Assembly (NCBI GenBank): GCA_947034885.2 | Contig: OX344753.2 | Coordinates: 10,168,001 to 10,232,000, forward strand | Direction: 5' to 3' | Source of the DNA: Thuidium tamariscinum | Lineage: Eukaryota; Streptophyta; Bryopsida; Hypnales; Thuidiaceae | Length of the DNA stretch: 64,000 nt | Shown here: positions 23,801 through 35,799 of the stretch, in pieces | How the letters are laid out: every line of letters begins with the position of its first letter | Position numbering within the stretch: the stretch's first letter is position 1 | Notes under the pieces: model-generated | The model's input: the letters and a program-made list of their open reading frames with translations, nothing else | What the model was told of the DNA's origin: nothing | Database searches by the model: none | Program-made: the position numbers and the translations under genes

Positions 23801-24931
23801 TGAATTGTCTACCGTTGTGACTTCATCAACAGTCACTGCAATGTATCTAGCCGACCCTATCAATCTCTTAGTTTCTTCTAAAACCTGTTTATACATGTGA
23901 CCTGCCATGACCCAACCAGAAGTATCACACCAATGGGCAGATGGCATGTCTGGGACACTAAGCAATCTATATAAAGAGGCACGAGACTCGAACTCCAACA
24001 TTGGACGACCATCAGCAAGAAGTTGAAACAAGGTTGCGAATTGGACCCTCTTTTTTCTTGCTTCTAATGTCGTGCAGTGGTTGATCTGCTCCAAGACAGT
24101 TGCTGCAGGCTTGGCTTTGAATTGCGGTAAATCTTTTTTCGCCGTTCGCTTACCATCGTGTTTGAACAAAGTGTCCGACTTTGGAGCCATTACACAAGGC
24201 TTCCTATCAATAATACTACACACCTTGCATTCCACCATATGGAGGACTCCATCAGTGGCCATGATTCCTTCCGCCCAAGGTAATTTTGCAGCCCAGACAG
24301 TTTGGAATTTTCGATGCCGATCATAGCGCCGTTGTGCCTTAGATTGCGAACTGCCAGCCTTCTTCCGATTTCTGCCACTACTCTTTGACGGGGGAGATTG
24401 GAAATCAGAGTCGTCGCTGGATCCCTCGCAATCGTCCGGTACCTCAACCAATTTCAAAGAATCAATTTCTTCTGACTCCTCTGAGATTGTGATGATCGGT
24501 GACTTCGATGTGAGAACAACAATGTCCTCTGAGGCAGACGAAGAACTAGGAGTGAGACCCTTCTCCAAAGACACAAAAGTAGTCTGTGTACTTGCAATCA
24601 GACCTCCAATATTATCATCACTCGGGTACTCCTCGGCGGACATTGGCTCAACACCGGGCACCTCAGGTAGAACTCCATCGAAGATGAGAGATAGCGGCTG
24701 ACCTCCCGCAGCACCACATGAAGATTGGAAATACGATCTCGCAGTTTTCTTCCTCCCTTCACTCTTGCGGTCCTCAATCACCTTACCCTTGCGCTTCAGT
24801 TCCTTCCGTGCAAGCTCCATAGCCTCCTTCGCAGCCTTCTTCTTTGCCGATAATGCAACGGAGGCAGCCCGAACAGCTTTGGCGACTGCATCCTGTCCCA
24901 CATCATCGTCACCCCTCTCCATGACACACAA
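20880..24931 (-). pseudogene. hAT-superfamily transposase, decayed and split by a MITE
   Basis: The minus-strand frame begins at ATG 24931. It has a Lys/Glu-rich N-terminal arm, a BED-like zinc region (VWAAKLPWAEG...CKVCSIIDRKPC...LFKHDGKR), a DDE core (VTVDEVTTVDNSSFLS, then VISFGADGASTLQGTRTGVT, HCVAHRCNLAFKAL, VQTRWVSL) and the C-terminal hAT dimerisation block (EDERLFSSVAFIKSKLRNSL). Segments are 24931-23237, 22879-22719 continuing after a MITE at 21958-21711, and 21484-20880, with GT-AG introns between them. In-frame stops follow QRV (23723), KVC (22730), RFPS and LMSQ (21249). The core resembles ZNF862/DUF4371-like hAT proteins. Apart from these it is nearly continuous, so inactivation is moderately recent. 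Confidence 0.8.
21959..22718. mobile_element. 760-bp MITE inserted in the hAT transposase
   Basis: The ends are perfect inverted repeats over about 21 bases, GGGTGATTGCAAGAAACACT on the left and AGTGTTTCTTGCAATCACCC on the right. TATA flanks both sides (21955-21958 and 22719-22722). Excising the element with one TATA restores the hAT frame across the junction as TDLYRIYEDK, which supports a four-base target duplication rather than TA. The interior has AGTACT words near 22515-22560 and no coding sequence. The superfamily is unresolved. Confidence 0.85.
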
Positions 24932-26247
24932 TTGTTAGCAAAGGGATTTTGCTCACACACACTCACCACTAAAAGAAAAACACAGACACAATACACAACA
25001 AAACAGTCTGCATCCACAAACGAAAGAAAGAAAGGCCGATCCTGAAGAATTCGTGGGTTGAATTGTAATTTAAATAGCATGCTAAGAGGAAACCCTGCAT
25101 GAAGGCGCACCGATGCCATTTCACCAAACCTCAACCAAATTAGAGAAGCCTTAATGAACAACATTCAAGCAGAGAGGAGTGGATATAATCGCAAGACCGA
25201 GCGTACAACCTACAGGAAGCCCTGGCGAGGTGGTAGCTAGCTAAAAATTGAACTGGCGAACCCTACTCACAATCTAGTGTTAATGGCGAAAACATCATGG
25301 ATAATTCCGCAACACTGGCGATGGAGGAGTGCGCATAAACGCAAATGTATTGCAACTATGGCGACACGCTTGATCAGTCTGGAGCAGCTCGAGGAGAGGG
25401 ATGACTGAGAGTGGCGATAACGCCTGGAGGAGTGGGCGCCCTGTGGGCGAACTTACCCTAATCGCCCGACCTGACAGGCGCCGACTTGGCACCGGGTGGT
25501 CAGGCTCAGCCGCCAACGTGGCGAGGTGGGGGTGATTTCCCCACCTAATTTTGTATTGTCACTTCGCCAGGGTTTTTTTTTGGGTGCATTCTGGCGCCAA
25601 AAAGCCAAAAAAAATACCGCTGCTGCTCACTCACTCCGACGTTGGCAGACAGATTTCAACGTCTCCAGCCAGGCATCTCAACCTCTTTTCCTCATTTTGG
25701 ACACTGTTCATTTTTTTCCTCGTCCTACCCGTCTGGCACCTTAGCAAGGTCCACTGCCGCTTTTCTTCTGTACATTACTTATTTTTTTTAAGACCACGTG
25801 TAGGCTTGTCACTTTCTCATGAATAAAGATGTATAATACTTACCGTGTACACCTCTCCCTGTCACCTCCGGAGATTCTTCACTGTGCATTCTCTCCCTGC
25901 CCGACCCACCCATCCGTTGATTCGCCACTCCCACATCCCCTGCAGATGCAGTGACCATGCTTTCCACCTTCAACAGTGCTCCACCTACCCCGCCTCTGAT
26001 TCCAGCCCTTCCCGCATCCATGCAGGCACTTCTCCAATTGGGGCATCCGATTGCCTCTGCTCCCACGGTTTTGGGTGCTCCTCACTCTCCCCGTCCACGG
26101 CCACAGACCCGTCGTTACTGGGTTAACTTCGAATGTCTTCTTCCGACTTCTGCTTCAACCACCTTGCGGAGCATCCAGCTGAGAATTCCTTTGAGGGTGG
26201 TCCGATCAAGTGTTCCGTTTGCTGCCGCTGCATCAATCCCTCGCAAC
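24932..26247. other. Region between the hAT relic and the GSTZ gene
   Basis: This should hold the hAT 5' flank and, towards its right end, the promoter and leader of the GSTZ gene. A cluster of GGCGA words (CTGGCGAGG, CTGGCGAAC, ATGGCGAAA, CTGGCGATGG, ATGGCGACA, GTGGCGATA, GTGGCGAGG) lies at 25220-25540, echoing the cluster at 5690-5940. GC content rises from 25300 to 26300. No TATA box stands out and no gene was recognised. Confidence 0.4.
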
Positions 26248-29200
26248 ATGGCCAAAGCCAGCGCCCCCCCAGTGAGCCGAATTCGCTTCTTCTGCTCTTT
26301 CTTGTTTTGTGTCCAATGCCTGACAGTACTTTTGGTGTTTGTTGTTACGAGTGCATTTCTCGAGGAATATCTGTGGCAAGAAAATCGTTAGATAACTGCA
26401 ATTTCAATACCTACTTCAGGTTCGATCTGGGGTGAGCATATGTTTGCATTTCGTTTTTGAAAAGGGCATGTGGTGAGTTAGATATTACCGAGAAGTTTCA
26501 GGATTTTCATTCGGGGGTGGGAAGAATTCTTGCAGGTGGGATCGGAGGTGAGCACCGTGACGATGTGGGGTTTCCATGCGAGCACATGCACATGGCGGGT
26601 GCGGTTGGCTCTTGGACTCAAAGGTTTGACACTTTTTTGAACCCGCGCCTTTTTAATGTCACAGCCCGAAATGCACGAGATCGTATGGAATTTTGTAACG
26701 TAATATTGTACCGGTGAACGATTACCAGAATTTAGTTGCTTCTCCTGTCAATTTAATAGGACAGCCCATGCCAATTCTTCTGAAAATTTCAACAGTCTAG
26801 CAGGTTGATTCTGAATACTTCCATAGGATGATATTGTAGCCAACAAGTCATTACACAGTGTGTTTGTATTGTTATTTGCGAAAAACTGGATTAACTTCTG
26901 TGTTCCGATGACTTGATGTCAGAACTTCAAAGTTCTGGGCATCTTCTAGTCCATAGCTTGTAGCTTCAGTAGTTCATGCAAACCTCGTTTGCGAACTTAC
27001 ATAGTGAATCTGAACTAGGGTTTGGTGAGAGAATATGATATTTGAGACAATAGTAGAATATGACGTCTGATATGATATTTGATGTGGTATTGGTGACGAT
27101 GATATTATAGAGGTTTGAGTGTATTACAACTTTGCATAGCCAATTTTCTCCTGGATAGTTCGCGCCTTTGGAGCTATATAATGATATCCTGACGCTCAAC
27201 TTGAATGTGCAGGCATTCCTTACGAGTACAAACCAATCAACATTTCCAAGGGGGAGCAGAATTCCGAGGGTATTTTTACTCTGAACGAAGAGCCTGCATT
27301 TCATGGTTCTTGTGCGACTAGCTCACTTATGTAGTGTGATCCTGATCGTGCTTACAAGTTGCTACAATTTTGTTGATTGCAGAGTACAGAAAGATAAGTC
27401 CTCTCCAGTACGTCCCAGCCGTGGAGGTCGATGGGGTTCTCATAGCGGATTCCATAGCCATTGTTATGGTATGCCTATATCAGTTTTATTTCAAAGACAT
27501 AGCTCTGTAGATGAATTCAAAGTTTCACATCATTATTCAGGTCTTGAGGGTATCATCTATAGGTTCGCAGTAACGTTTTGGGACTGTAACGGTGGGGCAG
27601 TACTTCGAAGAAAGGTTCCCTGATAAAAGGCCTTTATTGCCTGTGGACCTGATGAAGAGAACAACTGTGCGTCAGGTAAGGATCCAATCTTGCAAAGGCA
27701 CAACAGCAACATCATGTCGTGTATGTTCCTGATGCACATGACAATCCGAATGTAGTCATTGATATGCATGTTCAGAATAATCTTACTTGTTGAGTGGTTT
27801 TTTAGTTCCTCAGGAGCATGGCTCACCAAGTCTGAAAGATATTCTTTCATGAAGTCCTGGGATCTAAAAACTCTCTGACATTAAACTGTGGGGCAGGTGA
27901 TGTTCCTGATTGGAGCAAATATTCAGCCCTTTCAAAACCTGAAAATCTTGGTATCCCTTCTCTGAAACTCTTCACCTTAACCTGTTTGTATGCACAACAT
28001 TCTTTAGCAATTGTGAGAACTCGTCCTTCTCCACTGTAGATGGTATCCAGAAAAAGACTCAAGTCTGGCATTTACTGTAAAGCATGCATGGTACCGAGAG
28101 AGTGGCGAATGCGCGTTTTTTTGTCGTAGCTCTTGGTACCTCCTAACAGAGCGATCTCAAGAGAGTGCGCAAGAAGAATCTGAATTCCTTGTCCAATGGT
28201 GTTGGGGCAGCTCCTCAAGAATGTTATGCTTTCATTCATTTGATTCACCTTTACTTCAGTTGAGAACTCAGTCCATCGTAAGTTTTTAGTGACACTTGCT
28301 GATGCTCTGAAATAGAAAATGGTTGAAGAAATAGCAGATGCGGATGCTCGACCCAAGTGGGCTCACGACCACATCGAAATGGGATTTACTGGTTAGTGAC
28401 CTAGACATCATGCTTAGTTTAGTATTCTTAAAACTAATAATTTCTTTTAATCCTTTCACACGACTAGATTTGAACTCGTGGTTACTCGATCACTGAAATA
28501 CTTGTTCATATCTGGTTGCAGCGCTGGAACAGCTTTTGACGACAGTGGCTGGAAAATATTCAGTCGGCGATGAGCTGACACTCGTAAGGACAGCATGCCC
28601 CTCCTTATGAATTACCTTTGTGAATTATCACAAATAACCATAGCTGAAACTCTGGCATGTGGGTCTGGGGACTGTGCAGGCAGATGTTTTTCTGTTCCCG
28701 CAAATTTTCAGCGCGAACCGCTTTAAGGTTGACATGGTAAGTACAAAGTGTCCAATGCTTGTCGTGGATTTGTTTTCATGGATTGACATCGTATACTCTG
28801 AGAGTAGACTGTCATAATATTTTACAACCCGGAGATTTTCTCCCTTAAGCCTTTCGTGACACCTCTCTTGAGATTGGAATATCTCTGGGTCGCTTGTGGA
28901 GGGATTTCAATTGAGCTCAACCCTCTCTATGACACACTCTGGAATTCTAAATTCTTCGTATATTTTCCAAAAATCTGTTTTATTGCGTTCACATTGGAGA
29001 ACAGATTGGACAACTTTTTACATTTCAAGTTGTGAACATGCATGATGGTGCTAAATAGAAGTTCATATGTCTCGCCGAGGGAATGTCATTAGACAGGGTG
29101 GAGTGTAAAGTTTTCACCGACTCCTCACTAGCAAGGTCCCAATTTCGTGCGAGGCAAAGAAACCCTACTTAACAATGTAATGGTTTCGTTGGCTCTTAAT

Positions 29201-29385
29201 GGTTGTAATGCGGTTGAGAGGAGTGTCAGAATACCAAAACGAGGATTTGAACATGAAGATGACTTTGCATCTTGTGGGACTTTCAGACACAGTTCCCAAC
29301 AATTGATCGCATTGGCAAGGCTCTATCGGAGCTGCCGGAAGTTCAGGCTTCTTTACCAGTCAACCAGCCAGATGCACCCAAGTGA
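26248..29385 (+). CDS. GSTZ: Glutathione S-transferase zeta / maleylacetoacetate isomerase
   Basis: Ten exons join in phase to 225 codons plus TGA, the usual size for the family: 26248-26271 (tentative MAKASAPP), 26536-26623, 27213-27269, 27383-27468, 27601-27675, 27897-27950, 28316-28391, 28522-28583, 28680-28736, 29287-29385, all with GT-AG introns. The catalytic motif of zeta enzymes, SSCxWRVR, appears as ASTCTWRVRLAL. Next come IPYEYKPINISKGEQNSEEY, YVPAVEVDGVLIADSIAIVM (glutathione-binding loop with ADS), YFEERFPDKRPLLP, ANIQPFQNL, KWAHDHIEMGF, AGKYSVGDELTLADVFLFPQ and the C-terminal LPVNQPDAPK. The enzyme isomerises maleylacetoacetate to fumarylacetoacetate in tyrosine breakdown, in the cytosol. 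The frame is intact and probably functional. Only the first exon is uncertain; translation could instead start at 26563. Confidence 0.9.
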
Positions 29386-31261
29386 CTTCTTTTTTCACTT
29401 CTGTGACCAGTCGAAGCCAATTAACTCGTAGTGAAGACTTGAATGCAAGTCTTCACTACCAGTCTTCACTAAAAGTTAATTACAAACCTTCTGTGAGTTT
29501 GTCCTCTCTTGCATATCTCATGCTGGAGTTATGTTGGACAGAGTATTTGGCGCTCGTTTCTGCAGAGAATGTGCGGTTACTGTGCAATAAAGTGTCAATT
29601 TTCTATCAACCTTATATTCTGATTCGAATTTGAGTAGGTTTTGCTGGACCCACCTTGCAGCATCTGAGACGCCCCTTTTTTTTCTCACAGGAGGTGCTTT
29701 ATTCCAGAATCTCTTGCACTGATTCATCTGAGGAAAATGTTGATATAGCCATTTGAACTGTATCATCCTAGAGTGCAGGGTGCAGGATTCAATGAAGCTA
29801 CAACAGTGCACTGAGGAATTCAGAACTTTCAATTTTGGATTCAATTGTCAGGGCTGAGGTCCTACGCTCAGGTATACTTCTAGGCTACATGGTGTAAATT
29901 TGATATCTATTTTGTTTTTGTATAAGTTTCCCCACACCCTTACGTTGGTTGGGGTGAACTGGCCCCCTCGCTCGGCCCCTACAAGTCATTCCAAGTTTGC
30001 AAGAAGAAAAAAGGCCCTCTATTTTGCGCTTGATTAATTTACCTTGTACCTACACAAGTAATTGGGGGCCTCTGATTGCAAATATGAAATCAAAATTTGC
30101 TGATTTTATCATGCGTGGAAAATAAAAAATTTCAGCGTTTTCCCGAGGGGCCGAGTGAGGGTGTCAGTTCACCCGTTTTGTTGCTTCAATGATCTGTAGT
30201 GGGAAGGGTAGTCAGTCAACATGGTACTAGACATTTATGCGGTCTTGCAGTGAATGCTTAATAAGAAGTGTATTTTTCTCTACAATTTCACTCGTGGAAC
30301 CAAGTAACGGAACCAATTCCGTGTGTGGTCAAATGTAAACATCTGAGCAGGTTGGATTGGTTGCCAGCAGTGCAGCACGAATGTTATGATTCATGTCCTG
30401 GAAATTAGCTACTACAATACTAATATCCTGAAATCATAGACTGTTCTCTACAACGTTTATGAGTTCGGTCTGGTGACACTTGCATTTTTTAATTAGCAGT
30501 ATTAATGTTCACATTCATCGCCATCTTCGGACAGTTTTTTTCTTGGATAAATATATCCGGATTTGAACAAATTATTTGGTTCTGTGGAAGGTCTTTCGGA
30601 AATTCAAATTGGAAATGAGATTACTGAAGACTACACCCACACGTCGATTAGCCAAAGCGAAAGTGCTGAACTTAGGTGGAGCTCTGTCCAAAGTCATACC
30701 ATAAATAGAGAAGCGAGCGTTTCATATCTTCCAATCGGGCCCAAGTCATACGGTTTGGTGAGAGAACGGATACGCTATCGGAAATGGTTGTGTATTGAAG
30801 AGGTCTGCGCATCTGAAGCAACTCGAACTTATTAATTGATGGAAGATCTACGCCAGCCAGTTACAAATTCCAACAACTAAGGAGTCAAATGACTCCTTTA
30901 TTCACCAACTCAAAACCGGGGTTAAGTCGCTTCCAGTCTTCATAATAAGGTTTCATATGTCTGCCCAACTCCCTGGATAATCCAGCTAATTAATCAAAGC
31001 TGCATTGACTCACTGCCGACGTTCTTCACATCACCGAAATCCATCATTCTTGCAGAGGCCATGCGGCCCACTTGAAGGATCACACAGCACAACTCGAACA
31101 TATCATCTTTAAACCAGTTGAAAGCCTGTGCGGGGTCATATGAACAAGGAATAGGAGGGAAGAAGATGATGGAACAATCAAATGACTAAGAATGAACTCG
31201 AATGACCAGAAACGCATACATGTGGAAATATTAACACCCTTGTGCACAAAGTAAATATATG
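29386..31261. other. Intergenic region downstream of GSTZ
   Basis: No recognised gene. A short tandem duplication of AGTGAAGACT/CAGTCTTCACTA sits at 29430-29470 just past the GSTZ stop. A MITE lies at 29951-30174. The frames at 29518-29844 (-) and 30563-30835 (+) match nothing I know. Confidence 0.4.
29951..30174. mobile_element. MITE, GTTAAAT/GGGGTAAA family member (divergent)
   Basis: Inverted ends: left GGGGTGAACTGGCCCCC then CTCGCTCGGCCCC; right, reverse complemented, GGGTGAACTGACACCC then TCACTCGGCCCC. The AT-rich interior has the words GCAAATATGAA and TTCAGCGTTTTCCC shared with the copies at 34787 and 35304. Confidence 0.65.
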
Positions 31262-31385
31262 AGTGCCCCAAATTAGTCTGTGAGCACCAAGAAAGTCAGA
31301 TGCGCCAAATAGGTGTCTGGGTACACCTAACAACTGTCTGTGCCTACCTAACAAGTGTCCCTGTGCACCAAATGAGTGTCTGCAT
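31262..31385. repeat. Degenerate minisatellite, about 24-base unit
   Basis: About five imperfect units resembling GTGCACCAAATGAGTGTCTG, for example GTGCCCCAAATTAGTCTGTG, GCGCCAAATAGGTGTCTGGG and CCTACCTAACAAGTGTCCCT, run in tandem. No coding role is apparent. Confidence 0.6.
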
Positions 31386-31634
31386 AATAGTTTCGTTCTA
31401 ATTTCTAGGGCATGGAAACTGGGAAGCTCAAGAATGTTCTGCAGTAGCGGCATACTCAACACCATTCGTCACATGCAAAGCCTGCAATCGGTGTGCTGGG
31501 CTCCCTGTCAAATTATTCGACCCAATAGCTACAATCGCATCCTGATACAACCCCAAAACCCCACCCCGTGAACACAACCCAATTCCACCACCATCTCAGG
31601 GGGTATTCCAAAAAAAACATCAGCCAGCTCGTCT

Positions 31635-32123
31635 TCACTTTGCCTCGTCTGCCCCTTTCACAAACGCCGACGCAGGAAACGTCTTCCCCAGTCCCGTGAA
31701 GCTCTTGAAGAACAAATGCGTGGCATCGCTAAAGGAGATGTCCACAATGGACACCCACAGAAGCTCCTTGGCCTTCACGCCCGTGAGCTTCTTGAGCCGC
31801 CCCTTCTCCACATACGCCGTGATCTTGTCGCTGTAGCTCACTTGCTTGGCGATCTGCTTGAACGAGTGCACGATAGCCTTCTTCTGCGTGATCCACACGT
31901 AGCCGGTCTCTTTGTTGAAGCCGCACTCCACCACGTCTTGGAGGGGGAGCAGGCCGTCGGGGAGGCCGAACTCGGTCAGAAGCTCGACCGCTTGGGAGAG
32001 AGACTCCGGGCCGGTGGCGACGTGGGTCACGACGCCCTCGGGGAGGCTGGAGACGATGCCACCGGAGGGGGTGCTCGGGGAGGCGACGACCACATTCGGG
32101 GTGGAGGTCGTGGGGGTCGGCAT
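31635..32123 (-). CDS. DUF538 family protein
   Basis: An intronless 162-residue frame starting at ATG 32123 (MPTPTTSTPN) and ending EAK-stop at 31635. The frame stays open upstream of this ATG but becomes a hydrophobic run with poor context, so 32123 is preferred. The DUF538 signature is clear: LLTEFGLPDGLLPLQDVVEC, TGYVWI, VSYSDKITAYVEKGRLKKL, GVKAKELLWVSIVDISF and a C-terminal FPASAF. DUF538 is a plant family of small, mostly beta proteins induced by stress and proposed to bind lipids, pectin or chlorophyll products. Its biochemical role is unsettled. Coding sequence here is far richer in G and C than its surroundings, with strong third-position GC. It looks intact. Confidence 0.88.
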   Translation of the reverse strand: MPTPTTSTPNVVVASPSTPSGGIVSSLPEGVVTHVATGPESLSQAVELLTEFGLPDGLLPLQDVVECGFNKETGYVWITQKKAIVHSFKQIAKQVSYSDKITAYVEKGRLKKLTGVKAKELLWVSIVDISFSDATHLFFKSFTGLGKTFPASAFVKGADEAK

Positions 32124-32214
32124 CGCTAAAATAAGCCAAAAAAAAACCAGCAAGCGCCACAAGAAACTCCTGCTCTGCTGCTTGCAACAACACCAGAAAA
32201 CAGGGGAAAACACC

Positions 32215-32610
32215 AGCAACGTGAGGAAACACTCACGAAAAACACCGGAGAAGAGGAAAACACTAACAATATGATTGAAAAGCTCTCAAGAACGCCGGAG
32301 AACACCGCCGATCACCAACGACGTGAATCGAAAGACTCACAAAAACACCAGCAAACACCAACTATTATACTTCATAAACTCACAATAACACTGGCAAACA
32401 CCCACAATGTCATCGAAAAACTCGCAACAACAACGACAACCACCGGGAAACAGTAACAATAATGTGACGAAAAACTCACAGCAACACGGCAATATGATGA
32501 AAAGCTCACAGAAACTCCACCACCGACAATGCGCTTCTAAAACTCGCAGAAACTCCAGCGACACTTGCTAAAGCCTACAATGTGATTGAAAACTTCACAG
32601 AACTGAAAAC
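32215..32610. repeat. Degenerate tandem repeats upstream of the DUF538 gene
   Basis: Roughly 45-60-base imperfect units contain ACTCACA(G/A)AAACACC and AATRTGATGAAAAGCTCAC. They repeat about seven times immediately 5' of the DUF538 start, where leader and core promoter should lie. Examples are GAAACACTCACGAAAAACACC, TTGAAAAGCTCTCAAGAACG and GATGAAAAGCTCACAGAAAC. Confidence 0.55.
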
Positions 32611-33477
32611 AAGAAATGGTAAACCTACACTTAACTCAGAATATGATGAGCCAAGTCTTGTGAGGCCTGCACTTTAGAAGGAGCTGGGATCCTCGAGGCC
32701 TGTACGTGGTTGCCTGTGACCTATGTTGAACTAACTATTCACCAGCCTCCTGACATGTGTCCATAATTGAAATTTTTTTTTAAATGAAGAACATAAATGC
32801 CAGTGTGTATTTGAGCTTTCACTGTTTGAGCTTTGGAGGAGTGAAGCAGTTGTGACTGATGGGACGTGCGAAAACACCAACAATCAAGATGAATTGCAAC
32901 AATTTGCTGTGTGTGAGCCAGCACCGGCTTGAGAAGACTGCATTTAATTAACTTACATTGGAAGGAGATGGGTGTCTTGAATGCTGGTGGATATTGACGT
33001 TGTTAATGACACTGCGTGTTTCCATTTTTTCATTTGCGAAATTAAGGAGCGTGACTTCGTGCAGTGATGGACGTGGTGACTGGTGAGTAATTGAGATTCA
33101 CAGATTTGATCTAACTCATCCAACCATACGGTTTTCACATAAGTTACCTTACTATACGTATACTTCGCAGTATGGGTTTTCCACATTATTTGGTACCTCA
33201 AATAACCACTGCTGTTTCCATTTGTTTTCCAAAAAAATAAAATGAAAAATGAAAATGAAAATGAAAATATGAACAAGCACTGCTAAATTTTCTTACTTTC
33301 ACATCCTTGAGACCACTGGTGACTACTGAGTTGGCTGGTGAATTCAAAGCCCATAGCTTTTGAACAGCAACACAAAAAATAGCAAGGGCCACAACATAAC
33401 AATGTGCAATGAGATGTGCCGAGGCTTCAGAATGAAGTGGAGGCTGGAGTTTGGAGCTGCAATTTGAAGATGAGTGA
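32611..33477. other. Intergenic, no gene seen
   Basis: AT-rich sequence with an A-rich run of AATGAAAATGAAAATG at 33240-33270 (simple repeat). No frame resembles a protein family. Confidence 0.4.
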
Positions 33478-33616
33478 GGGGTGTTTCACACTATGGCTGT
33501 CCAAGTCGAGAGGCCATGGTTTTCTCAACTCTGATTGGTGAAAATCATGGTTTCTCAAATCTGATTGGTGGAATCAACGGCGTATCGATTTGGATGGCCA
33601 TAGTGTGAAACACCCC
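33478..33616. mobile_element. 139-bp MITE with TTCACACTATGG ends
   Basis: The ends pair: left GGGGTGTTTCACACTATGGC, right (reverse complement) GGGGTGTTTCACACTATGGC, followed by TGTCCAAGTCGA / CATCCAAATCGA. The flanks share TGAGTGA on both sides (33471-33477 and 33617-33623). Inner parts match the element at 41161-41618. A three-base TGA duplication within the repeat would fit PIF/Harbinger, and a seven- or eight-base one would fit hAT. Confidence 0.75.
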
Positions 33617-34786
33617 TGAGTGAGGGACTCCATTCACTTAACATAACAAATTTGTTTTGTGAGATAGTGACTATTCCTATCCACTGAAAAGAGACAACCC
33701 CATTTGAATGGAAAATTGAAGGTAGGTGTCACTAGTGTGTTTTTTTCTGGCTATTTGGTGCAAGATTGCACCAAATTTTCTGGCATGGCACCAAGCCTAT
33801 AGAAATTAAAACAGTCAAATTTTGGATGAAATCACTAATAAACTTCAAATTTTTTTAAAATAATAGATAAAATCATTAAACAATGGATGAAAACAGAGCA
33901 ATAGATATGTATTATGTGCTGATATGATGTTTTCTATCCAATATATAGATGAATGTTGAAATTTGGAGCTCCATAATAAAATGAAGTATCTCCACTTTGG
34001 CACTTCATAAGAAATGAAAAAACAAACACTGGGTGTCACTAGAAGAATCTCTGAATCTAGGTGGCACCATGTACATGCAGCCCTTTTTGGGGGGCACCAT
34101 GTGGCCAGATTGCACCATTGCAAATAAATGTCTTTTTTTCGCTAGATAAAAGTAATCTTTTTTCGCCAGAAATTTTCTAGTTGTCTTGTAAATATGGATG
34201 AAGTTGCCAAAATTGAATGAAAAGTTGTATGAACATGATTGAAAAGTGTTTTTAAGTCCAAAAGATGGATGAATGTAGAAATACAATGCTTCATCAAATT
34301 TGAAGTGATCGTCATCTTGACACTTTCTCAAAAAGTAATAAAAAAAAGGCCTGTATACATGTATGAAGATATATGGAAGATATATGGATATCATTATATA
34401 GTTATATAGGTACAAGTACAAATACAGAGATCCCATATCATTTGTTGGAAGGGAGGAATGATAAAAAGTAACACATAATTTCTGAGGTGAAACTGGCAGT
34501 TTTGAGAAAAATCTCTGCACCACTGGAAAATAGCTTCCATTATGATCCCTGAAAAATAAAGTCTCTGGTTATGAGATGAATCTCTCACTACCCACTCACT
34601 GTTACCATTGTACTACTGTACCAAAATACACTTAATATTACCAGGTGAGGCTTCAGACATGGGTACAGAAGTCTTTTTCCTTTTTCAGTTTTGAAGCAAA
34701 TGAAACGGAATTTCATTGCAAGGGGCAAGGTACAAAACTGGCAGCCGGCCGCAAGTGGCCGGTACCAAGTGAAGGGACGCAGAACG
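33617..34786. other. Intergenic, no gene seen
   Basis: AT-rich. The word GCACCATGTGGCC and related GCACCA words recur at 33760-34125. I see no protein-like frame and no clear element ends. Confidence 0.4.
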
Positions 34787-35036
34787 TTAAATCACACCAT
34801 GGAAGGTGGGCCCAGCGGGGTAAATCTCATTTTACTAGGGGTTGATAAGGGTTTGGGGTTTATATTTGTGTTGGGTTTTAGGGTATGTTGAGGGTCCCCT
34901 AGCTAATTTGGGGTCTTTGATTCTGAATCTGAATTCTGAATTTGAAAAAAATGAAAAATGAAAAAAATACAAAATTTCAGAGTTTTCCTTGGGGTAAATC
35001 TAGCCTGCGGGGACCACCTTTGATGGTATGATTTAA
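34787..35036. mobile_element. MITE, GTTAAAT/GGGGTAAA family
   Basis: The left end TTAAATCACACCATGGAAGG and the right end, reverse complemented, TTAAATCATACCATCAAAGG are inverted repeats that continue into TGGGCCCAGCGGGGTAAAT. The AT-rich interior includes TTTCAGAGTTTTCCTTGGGG, shared with the copy at 35304. Confidence 0.75.
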
Positions 35037-35303
35037 TACTGCATGTAAAGGAACGAGTCCATTTATTTTAAATCAAACAAAGGTGACCTGCCTTGAGTAA
35101 CATGGTGACCAGTGATCTTGAAACTGGCTAAATTTCGCTCATTTTCTACTTAATTTTTTCATGCCCTTTGTATAAATTTTAGAAAATCTTCCATAAATGA
35201 ACATTCATTTGGGCTAAAAACCCTGAATTTGTTCTGAGATCATTGATGGTGACTGAGTGGTGAGTAATTGATGGAGCTTCAATCAACAAATGTTTGGCAA
35301 GAT

Positions 35304-35560
35304 GTTAAATCCGTCACACAAAGTGGATCCAGTAGGATAAAACTTGTAATCCTCAGGAATAAAAGTGAAAAAAAGCCCCCTATTTTGTACTGTGTTTGGG
35401 GTATGTTCTTGACCTCTCACATGTATAGAGGGGTCTCTGATTGCAAATATGAATTCAAAATCTACAAAAAAAAAATCATGTGCAAAAAATTAAAAAAATT
35501 CAACATTTTCCCTTGGGGTAAATTCAACCCACTGGTCCCACTTTGCAGGATGGGTTTAAC
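35304..35560. mobile_element. MITE, GTTAAAT/GGGGTAAA family
   Basis: About 40-base inverted ends: left GTTAAATCCGTCACACAAAG, right (reverse complement) GTTAAACCCATCCTGCAAAG, both continuing TGGGACCAG-like. The interior contains AGCCCCCTATTTTGTACTG and GATTGCAAATATGAA, also present in the copy at 29951. Confidence 0.75.
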
Positions 35561-35799
35561 CCCTCAGCATCACAGACCAACCAGCTCTAAAGACAGGACC
35601 ATTTTTAAAAAAGCAACATAACTTGAATTTGAATTGGTTATTTCATTCTTCACCATATAGATCTACAACCAACAACCTCATCAATCTAGATTCATTTCTT
35701 TTGATGAAATCCACTACAAGGATGCAAACACTATAAGTTTTGATGAAACCAGTCTCCCAAAATCAAGGTCTGAAAAACATCCCTTGTGACGTTCAAGGG

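Noticed and set aside
31716-32129. 137-codon plus-strand frame opposite the DUF538 gene
   Set aside because: It is the antisense shadow of a GC-rich gene. The minus frame carries the DUF538 signature and this one has no recognisable features.
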